A stretch of DNA of 64,000 nt from Pogonophryne albipinna (taxonomy: Eukaryota; Chordata; Actinopteri; Perciformes; Artedidraconidae). Numbering within the stretch: position 1 is the stretch's first letter; each line of letters starts with the position of its first letter. Of the stretch, positions 1 through 64,000 are shown piece by piece. The DNA lies in contig CM053253.1 in the NCBI GenBank assembly GCA_028583405.1, positions 14,767,112 to 14,831,111 of the forward strand. Reading direction: 5' to 3'. Below the pieces are notes generated by a model. That model did not search any database. It saw only the letters and a program-made list of their open reading frames with translations, and had not been told where the DNA came from. The translations under genes and the position numbers were made by a program.

Positions 1-3000
1 TTTCTGCAAAAACCTCACAACTTGTTTTGCTATGGGGAATATGCATCTTTCCAACAATGATTATTCTGTCAGAACAAAGAATTTACAGGGTTATAAATAA
101 AACTTTTACTGCTCAAACCTTACAAACATTATATTCATGAAGAGAGGTAAAATGTAATATAGTAATGTAATGTAATAAAGCCAATAGCAGGGCTACATAA
201 TTGAAACATGTGAAGACCTAAAGTACAACAATGCATGTTCTCAGTGGAGGGGCGTGCCACAGCCCACAGATGGTTTCAACATCTTTGCTTTGTGTTCACT
301 GAACAACAGATGGAGTTTGTGTGTGGCATGTTTGGTAAAACAACGTGGATTGATAGCACTGATCATTTCATGCAGCTGAGTCAAATTACCTACTATTTCA
401 ATTTGCATGAAATGTTTTTAGCCAGACGAGCGGCTTGCCAGTGTTTACCTAACGTTCATTATATAAATCACATATTTCTACAAATCATTATTCATGCTAT
501 TTATTACATTCTCCAAGGAGATTTGTTTTCAATTTGTTGTCTCTGTTTGTCAGTGAGATAATGGAAGAAATACTGGGTCGACTTTTATGAAATGTGGTGG
601 AATGATTTCCATATTACATTTTGGAGTGGATCCGAATCCAGGTAAAGCAGAGATATACCTTATTTGAATAACCTCCAATGTAATTTTGGTATATTTTACC
701 TTATTGTTGGCAATAAGTAACCTGCAAGTACTTCAGACACGTATACCTCAAACTGCTAAATGTAATCATATAATTTCTACCTTGTAGGGGATGTTGTTAA
801 AATGACGTCTCCCTCTCTTGATTAATACATCTTCTTTATCTAGATAATCAACATCATTTTCAAAATAAAACCCACAAGCTTCTATAACACTTGAGAGCAG
901 CTGTAGCTTCTTGCCTCTGGTGCAATGTGCTCCGATTGAAACTAAGTAAAACAACTGAGGCAGAAGCTTTAGTTTATTAATACAAAATGGGGAAAACTCA
1001 ATTTCTTACTTGGTCGTTATAAAAGGTTGACACACACACGTACAACAGGACCAATACACATGCATTATATATGGGGAGATGACGGGTGCTTCCAGGTCGG
1101 TGCCTGGTGACTTGCTACCTGTGACCCTTTTGTTCCCGAGCCGATTCTTGAGCTACTCCTGCCTCTAAAATACTCCCATATCTCCGCGAGAAGTGTCTAG
1201 TTCAGATCCCCTCAAATCCATTTGTTCTTTTGAGAGACACAGGAGGATTAGAAGTTGCAATTTAAATGTAACCTGCTGGAATAAGGACGTTTTGGGCAAG
1301 TATAGAATGTCAGTACTAATGATACTTGGCAGTTTGGTCTCTTAAAAAAGGCTTGTGGGTAAAGGAGACATCTTAGAAGGGCCTAAGTGGTTTCTATACA
1401 CATATTGAGGTATGTTAGTTTTCATGACATGAAGTTTTCCTTCAAGCGTGACTAAATCTTTTGGGTGCTTTACAAGAAAGTTTCGGTCTAGATAGATTCA
1501 GCCTCAGGGGAAATGTTTCAATCGACAGTATCGTACTCTTACTCATTTTAACTGTAAGGTACATTCTGTTTTGTGGTCAAAGACGTAACCAAACAATTGA
1601 CTTCTCATGTTTAGTGACAGCGACCTTTTACATGTATTCATTAGTGCCTTTGCTTAGAAAATTGCTGTCATGTTAAAAACAGGGTTTTGTGATTTTGTTA
1701 GTGCTTTTTCTTTCACAGTTCTATGCTGTCTGATGTTCAAAGCTCTGTTTGAACAGTGACTTGCCAGAGTTTCTTTTATGTGGCCCGAGGACAGCTGAAT
1801 TTGGATGCTGGTGACTCTGATGAGTGTTAAGTAGTGTACTGAGGACATACAGGTGCACAGGAGGCGGGGGGAGGGCTCTGTGATCTTTTGTTACTGTTTA
1901 CGCATGGCTTCCCTCAACTGTTTTTGAATGGGCAAAACAGAGGGGAGGGGGAGGGAGTCACAGGTGTGGAAAATATGGGCATCTGAATGGTGTTGAGTTA
2001 AAGAAATTACACTCAGTGCACAGTCATGTCTGCACAATAAAACGTAAGGTCGAACAGCCATCATTTTTGGATTATCACTTGCAGCTGGCATCATTCTATT
2101 GTTTCGATATTGGACAACATGGGTTGCGAGACATTTTTGTAATCGGCAAGTATTATTTAGCCATGTCTAAAATAAAAGAATAGGTATTTAAAAAGTCAAG
2201 ATATAGTGAAATGCATCACACTGTATCCCATTGAGCCTCCAACAGTTCATTCACACGCACCCACAGAGCATCCATCTGTCATCTATCACCAATGACACAT
2301 TTCCTTCTTTTTTTTCGGGATCTGGGGGATGTTGTGAGGAATGTGTGCTCATACTGAACATTTAAGTATAAGTAAGCTGTACAAAGTCGATGATAAGGGA
2401 GACCTTTGCTACCCTGCAGATTCTGCAAAGGATGTTTTCAAGACATGCAAAGGCTCTTCTCACTTGCAGTGGCTAGGGAGTGAGCAGGAGTGCGCCCACA
2501 AAGGCCATTACACCATGATGCTGTGCTGTGAACTGAAGTTGAGTGCAAGGCAGGAGCTGGTGTGAAGAAAGAGTTAACTGTATAAAGGGGAAAGATAAAC
2601 ACATTACTGCCTCGCTAGTCGCTGCGAGTAACATAATGAACTCCTAATCGCCGCTGAGGGTGTAATTCATCTATGAAATCAGCAGCAAATTGAGATGAAG
2701 AAAATCAGTTTCTGATCCATCTCATGCAGTAGCTTAGTAGGAAGGATATTGAACGGCGTGCCTCTCAAAAGGTTAGGAGTAACACTTTCCTGTCAGCATC
2801 GATATTCTGAGAGTGGAAAACTTCCCCTACACGCCGTCATTATACACACGGCCTGCCAAGCAGCAGGCGCAGCTCACAAGTCCTGCCGATGCATCTGTAT
2901 TCTGCCGTGTGCTTGCCAAATAAGCAATGACTAGCGTCACGGGTCAAAATGTCATATTCTCAATCAACTCCAGTAGCAGCGAATGTCAAATGCTTTGTTG

Positions 3001-3574
3001 ACTAGAGCGCAGCTGTCAAGAGAGGGAATGTGGTGAATCAAACTTGCATGTATCCCCCCATTTCTCCATGCATTCCCCTTCTCCCTCCACGTAAACAGCC
3101 AGCTTGTCTCTATCTCCAGAATAATGCATAATAGTATATGTTGAGGCCAAGGAGGGAACGCGTGAAGATGATGGCATCTGGAGCCGCCGGCACCCCCATC
3201 CGTATCAGCCCTTTGGAATTCAGGATTCTTGTGCTTAACATCAACCTTCTCTCCGCCTTTCTATGCATATTTTTGTCTGGGGTGGTCCTAGTGTGGGTTT
3301 CCATGCACTTCGGAGGCGTGTGAATGTGAAATCAAAAGAAAATGAACCCATAACTTATACATTCACTAAATGTGTGTGTGTTTGTGCTCCCTTTATAAAC
3401 TGCTGGAATGTTCATGTTGTGTTTGTACAAATGCATGTGCGCATGTGTTTGAACAAGATAAAAACAGGGCGAAAGAATGAAAGAGACATTTGTAAGAGCA
3501 GGGAGAGACACAGACAAAGAAAAGGGTGGCGACAAAGAGAGGGAGAGGAGGCTAAAGAAAAATAAATGACTCAC
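1..3574 (-). other. grm7: grm7 intron 8 (partial)
   Basis: This is sequence downstream of the exon 8 donor. I looked on the minus strand for the next exon, expected to encode 'LYIQTTTL' and 'GMLYMPKVYI', and did not find it, so intron 8 is longer than 3.5 kb. The right end is purine-rich on the plus strand. Otherwise it is unique AT-rich sequence with no recognised element. Confidence 0.8.
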
Positions 3575-58369
<54,795 letters not shown>

Positions 58370-58439
58370 GATCAACTTTTAGGGAAAAATTGAGTCTGCA
58401 ATGCGCGGAATGTAGAACCACAGGGGTAAAATAAGTTTG

Positions 58440-58454
58440 TTAAAACGAATCCAT
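58440..58454 (-). other. Upstream ORF, 4 codons
   Basis: ATG GAT TCG TTT TAA, lying 71 bp before the grm7 start codon and closer than the 24-codon upstream ORF. Same caveat: leader status is inferred. Confidence 0.35.
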
Positions 58455-58460
58455 TATTTT

Positions 58461-58535
58461 TCAGCAAAGAGGAGATTCAACAAGCTGGGCTGAAGAACCG
58501 AGACGCAGAGGATGGTTCAGACAAACTGCGCCCAT
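58461..58535 (-). other. Upstream ORF, 24 codons, in candidate grm7 5' UTR
   Basis: ATG at 58535 in good Kozak context (G at -3, G at +4), stop TGA at 58463-58461, ending about 90 bp before the grm7 start. If transcribed as leader it could reduce translation of the receptor. Presence in the mRNA is not established. Confidence 0.4.
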
Positions 58536-58940
58536 CGCGTCGCTGCCAGGAGTGAGCGGTGCAGCTTGTTGAACAGTGAAGCTCCTGACGATAATACAGT
58601 TTCCTCGGAAAGAGACGCTACATCCATCAGTCAGAAAACATCAGTAATAGAAGATAACCACCCGCTTCTGATGAACTGGCTTAATTTAGTCTATTTATGC
58701 TGATTTCCAAGCGCGTAACGCAATAAAGCTGCTGCAATCGTCACTACCTGAAGCAGTGATTGCACAAGATTAGAAATATAGTGATTTTTTAAGGAATTAT
58801 CTTTCAAGATCAATACTTAGATGTTAGGACCGGCAGAAGTAGGTGACATTCTTCGTGCTCAGACCAACTCCACGGGAGCGCAGAGACGCATCGCTCGGCT
58901 GTGGTGTCTGTCTCCCCCGGGGTTGCATATCATCTCCACA

Positions 58941-61900
58941 GTCTCCAAATAACAAGAAAGAAAAAGAAACGAGCTGAAACGAGCGGCCGACTAGGAGAAA
59001 AAATCCAGCAAATTAAAACACTGACTCTCGGTCCCTGCAACCTCTTGTGTTTATACAAAATGAATGAGTCACAGCGAAGGAATCACTGTGCGCCGAGTTT
59101 TCAGCCCCCATTCCCTGCGAGACGTCATTCAGCTGGCTAGAAAAAAGAGTAGCATCACTTCGTGGCAAGGTTTTCAGGAAGTTGTCTTCAGTCAGCTCAA
59201 CGAGAAGGTAAACAATGCGAACAAATGCACTTATAGACTTGAAGACAATTGTTCCTCTGAGTGCATCTCATTGCGCATTAATCTCTTTCCCCCTCCCTCA
59301 GTTATTCCCCCTCAAACACACACAGAAAAACACATGCAGAAGTCAGAGAATGTTTTTTTCCTCTTTGCTCTTGATGTTAGCTGTGGCAGTGATGAAACAG
59401 AGATGTGTGGCATTAAGAAACAAATCAGAGCTGCAGGTATTGAGGGCTTCACCCGCCTACTAAGAAGTGCCTTCCTGAAATAGTTTTGGATTCATTACTG
59501 ATGCACCTTTAAAACGGAGGAGGGAGGGAGGGAGTGGGAGAACAGACACGTTTGGAGGGGTCCAGGCTGGTCTCCCAGGCAACCCTTCTTCAGAAGACAC
59601 TCCTGATTCATCCTGCGCACACACACACAGACACACACGCCCACACACGTACACGACGTACACACTTGGTGAGCCTCATGCTGGCATGCACGCTGGCTGG
59701 CAAACAGACTGGTGAGAATTACCACACCTTTAGGAGCAAGGAACCCTCACATCTTCCCAACAAAACACTATCATCACCAAACTATTTAATTGCACAGATG
59801 GCGCTTTTACAAACAAGCAGATTGTGATAATTTGCATTCAGTGGGCATGCATTAGCCAGGGACCCGCTCAGCAATTTGTGGCATTAAATAAAAAAGCTAG
59901 TTTCTAGGTGTAATTCAAATCGCTTCTTTAAAAATACAAAAGTGTAAGACTGACTGCTGTATTTATTCAGTGGGTTATAGTTTTAGAAAAGGTGCCGATT
60001 GAGCACTCTGTAGATACATAATTAATGTACTGACCACCACTACACCACTGCCACAAATCCATCAATACTATCCACATGGATGCTATTGTCAAGATATCAC
60101 AGCAGCGCTCTGGGAAACTGTCAAACAGGACGCAGTAAACGGATTATAGGATGAGTCAGTTAAGTTTCTTGATCATTGACTAATAAACAGCCTCTGAGAG
60201 TTGCTTTATCGCGAAAATGATTATGAGGCATAGAAGCACATTTTATGAACATGTTCGTTCCATTCGTTTATGTTCAATTAAAAGATTAGAAAAGGCGATG
60301 TAGCTCTAATTGAAACATGTCCTATTGACATTACAGGCTTGGATGGACACATTTGTAATTAATTGAATTGAATAAAGATTAATTCCAGCCTTATCCTACC
60401 CATAGTGTATTTATCTCCATTAGCCGCACTGATTTTGCATGAATATTTTCGTATAGGCAAATCGGCATTTCACACTCCAAGCATGTCAGTATGGTTGTGG
60501 GGTGCAAAAACAGCTTGTCAAGGCCAAAATTCATGAGCTGCACCAAAAATACATTTTAGGACACAGTGTGAAAACTGCTGGGAAGAGATTGCTGAGGAGA
60601 GAAATGAGGAATGTGAGACATGAGGGAGACAGATGGCCTCCTACACTGTGAGCGCACTGAGAAAGGAAGGCAGGCTTTTGAAAAAATGCTGCAAAATTCC
60701 CTACAAATGACGCCCTGAGAGACTGGTGTCGCTACGCACGACACTAATTCCACCGCTCGGACTCTGCGGTGAGAGCCTGACATCCACTTACACTGTCAAC
60801 GGAAAGGTTACTTTTGAAAAATGGGGCCCTCACCAGTGATTTAATTTACTGACTAACCCCAAGAAGAGGGGTCTTTTCCCCAGGCAGGCAGTGTGATTTA
60901 GACTGAGATCACACTTTGGTTTGGATCTTCTCTCTTTCTCCTCACGTTCATATAGACACTCAGGGACACAAACACACTCAGATTATATCCATTTTCATTT
61001 CGTCCTGGGATAAGAAAGCTACAAGCGGGGAGAATTGTGAATGTGTTCAATATAAAGCTGACCAAACAAACACTGCAATGGTTTCCATATGCCGGGGGTG
61101 CACTAGATTTCAATGTTTCCCACTAGAGGAATTACAAGCTCCTATGAGAGACCAGAGCTTTTGTTTCAAGCATTCAATAACACGTCTGTTCGATGCTGTC
61201 TTCTTCAAGTCAATTACAGGGCTGGCACTGTGTGCTCCTTTAAAGAAAAGAACAATAAAAAGTCAACCTTCAGGACAAGAGGCAATAAGGTTTCCTTTTG
61301 GGCTGACACTGGGCACAATGGGGTCTGTCTGTCAAATTAATTAACCTGGAAACCTGTTTAATTCCCAGACTCAAATGAAAGGGCCGTCGTATCCACAGGA
61401 AAGAAATAACTCCAGAGCAGGAGGTAATTGCATGTCGGGGGGTGATTTGTTCGAAAGCAAGCAGGCCACCAGCCCCGTTTGGAGTCATGCATATTCTGTG
61501 AGGGTTGAGGGTTAATGTTAGATCAATGTAGGGGCAATGTTAGATTAGCAACATGAAGGTCACTGAGCTGTCGTGCCCCCATGTCTCATTTTGCACCATC
61601 TGCTTTGGAATAATAAAATCAGGCTATCTACAATTTTCTTCATCAGTGTTAGCAGAATAAGCTCCCGTGAATAGGGGAACAAACTGAAAGGTATTGTAAT
61701 TCCACAGGCACGCTGTATGGGAAGACACATTCTTACCTCCTCTGCTGTTTACGCCAAAGACAAAGCAGGTGCACTGCAGCTAGGACGATACACTCTCCAC
61801 GCTCTCAATTATCATTGTAATCCATCTGTCATACCAGCTCACTTCTAATTATGTTTCTGTAAAGTTGCTGCTGTGAGCCCAGTGCCCATTCACACTCGGA

Positions 61901-64000
61901 AATGTGAAAGATAGACAGATAATACACAAGTGGCCACCGGAATACATAACTGCAGGGGTAGCTTGGAAACAGGAGGTTTTTTCTCCCTGGGCTATCTTTG
62001 AAACTCATGAGTTAAATGACAATGAGTCTGCTTAGATACACAGACATGTGGCCTTTGAAAGGAGCAAGCGAACACAAGAGAAAAGGAAAAGCCAAAGGAA
62101 TATAAACTCCTCACCGCTACAGTTTTTTTTACTGCTGTTACAACTGTGGGTTTCTGATTGGTGGCCTGCCTTGATAATAATCAGAATTATTATATATGAC
62201 AGTAACAGCCCAAAAGATGCTGACCTTCCACCCACACAGTCCAGGAATCTTCCGGAGACCCTATTAGTGGCTGACGGGGTCTTTGTTTTGATGGCTAACC
62301 TCATGGTCCACTGGGCTTATGTGATAAGTGGGTGCAGCTGTGTTAGTTAGCCAGGAGGACTTCAGCCACACATTTGATTGTGATAGCAAATGCCTCTCGC
62401 CTTGTGTCTGTTAATTAGCTGACCTTATGAGCCGCTCTGGACCTGTGTGAATCATTTTATCAAACATGCCCCTTCATGGTACATTGTGAAGGCGGGGATT
62501 TTGTCATTAGTCTTTATGAATGACTCATCACAACCCCTTTCTATGTGTCTTTGTTTGTTTTTGTGTGTGCAGCAGGGGGATGTAATATACCTGCGTACAG
62601 GGAGGTATATGACAATCTATTCATAATGAAAAATGTCTCCATTGCAGGTTTAGTGTTTAATTAGTAACATTGTACAATAGTGGTTACAAAGATGAAAGGG
62701 AGGAATACATTAGGATCTAAATGAGGATTAGAAAATATGTAAGAATTATAATAACAGACCATTTTTGAAGTGAATCATACCTAGTAGTTACATGTTTCTG
62801 TATGTCATTATTTGTATTATTTTATTAAGTAAAGATAATCGTTGTCAAACCACAGCAGAAGTCAGAAAAAAGATAAATACCTGCACTGGCATAAACATCA
62901 GGTCCTCTTTGTGTGAAGATAGAGTGTTTTGGTCTATGATTCAACAAAGGTTTGCTCTTGTTTTGAATTGATTTCTGTCTCCATGGTAAACATTGCCCAG
63001 CAATATAGTTATTATGTGAAAGTACAGACTGTAGCTTCAAATGTAAAGTGACTCTGCACTCCCGACGTGACACAAAGGAGAGATGAGCTTGGAAAGAGGC
63101 AGGAGTGCCACATGTTGGCATGTTTAAACTAACGTGTTTGGGCAGATTAAAACAATCTTGATGTTAGAGAGGACACCATTACTGAAACACTGCACATACG
63201 GACATCATAACCTCATCATCGCCTCACTTTGGCAGGCAAGCCTCTTAGTTAGTTATTCATTTCAATTTATGTTCTGGCAGCTGGTTACATACCATCACGG
63301 TTACTTAGAGTCTCATGTGTTTGCATTGCAAAAGCTTTGTTTCAAAGTATATTATTAAAAAATTAAATGTTGAGTGTATCATTGCAACGCAAATGAGCTC
63401 ATTCTGAACTTTACACTTGGAAAGTATTAAAAGTGTGTGAGTGCATTATAGCTGTGCTGCTTGAATTAACTGCAGTGCTGTTTGTTTCATCTTATGCAGT
63501 TCATTACCATATGGAGCTGCTAGCAAGGACTGTGGTGGAGGACAGGCCTACTTATTTCAGATAAGTGCCCCTGCAGTCTTTGCCAGAGTTTGAAAAGCAT
63601 TCACAAAAGGTACTTTCACACACACATGCGCACACACACATTTTGAAGAATTTGCTTAGCCTGACTGCTTGCCGCTGCGCAATTCATCATACACATGAAT
63701 CAATCTCTCTTACTCATTAGGTGGAAATTAACTGCGTTACAAATTACCGCACATAGCTCTCGCAAAAGGTGGAACAATGAATCATACTACCTTTATGTTT
63801 AATAGCCATCTGCTTAAATTGAAGCTTATGGCTGCTGCCTCATACGTTGTACATGTATGTCACTGTACATGTATGTCACTGTACATGTATGTCACCTACT
63901 TGAGCTGGAGGCTGTACTCAACTAAAATAGGGTCAAGTTAAACGTTCCCCATTTCTAACCATGTGCACGGCTGAAGAGCATGCAGTTTACAGTAATCCCC
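58941..64000. other. 5' flank of grm7, no gene recognised
   Basis: No exon, transposon or RNA gene could be supported. It contains a short CA-rich stretch at 59618-59660 and a CRE-like site (TGACGTCT on the minus strand near 59120-59127). The rest is unique sequence; open frames here show no family features. Confidence 0.6.
63848..63895. repeat. Three perfect copies of a 16-bp unit
   Basis: TGTACATGTATGTCAC is repeated three times head to tail without change. Each unit contains the palindrome TGTACA. Confidence 0.97.

Larger units (their letters stand above)
58370..58940 (-). promoter_or_regulatory. grm7: Candidate grm7 5' UTR and promoter region
   Basis: The 570 bp upstream of the start codon contain more CpG than the AT-rich surroundings (for example 'CTGCGCCCATCGCGTCGCTG' near 58527 and 'GGAGCGCAGAGACGCATCGC' near 58875). 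That fits a CpG-type neuronal promoter. No TATA box or initiator could be assigned. The transcription start site is unknown; location is inferred only from proximity to exon 1. Confidence 0.4.

Noticed and set aside
1..3574. Search for grm7 exon 9
   Set aside because: No minus-strand frame encodes the expected 'LYIQTTT' or 'MPKVYII' blocks; the exon must lie outside the window.

Overview
The window is vertebrate nuclear DNA, almost certainly from a ray-finned (teleost) fish. It has GT-AG introns, long CA microsatellites and several repeat families that I recognise as typical of teleosts: L2-like LINE 3' ends, a tRNA-derived SINE, 'AGGTCCCATG' MITEs, and the 'GTTAGCATTTAGC' interspersed repeat. 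Nothing bacterial, viral or CRISPR-like is present.

One protein-coding gene can be supported. It runs on the minus strand across nearly the whole window and encodes a group III metabotropic glutamate receptor, best matched to mGlu7 (grm7 or a teleost grm7 paralog). Eight coding exons were placed to the base: 57866-58369, 34498-34714, 25199-25334, 24453-24607, 21295-21432, 19243-19443, 12035-12174 and 3575-4510. Reading frame is kept across all seven junctions, giving 809 codons. They cover the signal peptide, the Venus-flytrap glutamate-binding domain (exons 1-7), the nine-cysteine linker and six of the seven membrane helices (exon 8). The last helix and the G-protein- and PDZ-binding tail must lie beyond the left edge.

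Layout by coordinate: 1-3574 is intron 8. 4511-12034 is intron 7, with three long CA tracts, an AT-rich minisatellite and a probable hAT-like remnant. 12175-19242 is intron 6, with a perfect 62-bp palindrome, LINE fragments, a solo LTR with a 5-bp target duplication and a TTAA-flanked MITE. 19444-25198 holds introns 5, 4 and 3, with a SINE and a LINE 3' end. 25335-34497 is intron 2, with two further MITEs and an L2-like LINE ending in a 21-copy pentamer tail. 34715-57865 is intron 1 (23 kb, GC-AG type), mostly unique sequence with two copies of an old teleost repeat, one of them split by a MITE. 58370-64000 is 5' flank: candidate 5' UTR with two upstream ORFs, a moderately CpG-containing promoter candidate, and otherwise no recognised feature.

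I found no convincing new biological system. The most useful second-look items are the GC-AG first intron of the receptor gene, the perfect palindrome in intron 6, the regularly spaced hairpins inside the 27.6-28.4 kb inverted-repeat element, and the cleanly delimited mobile elements.
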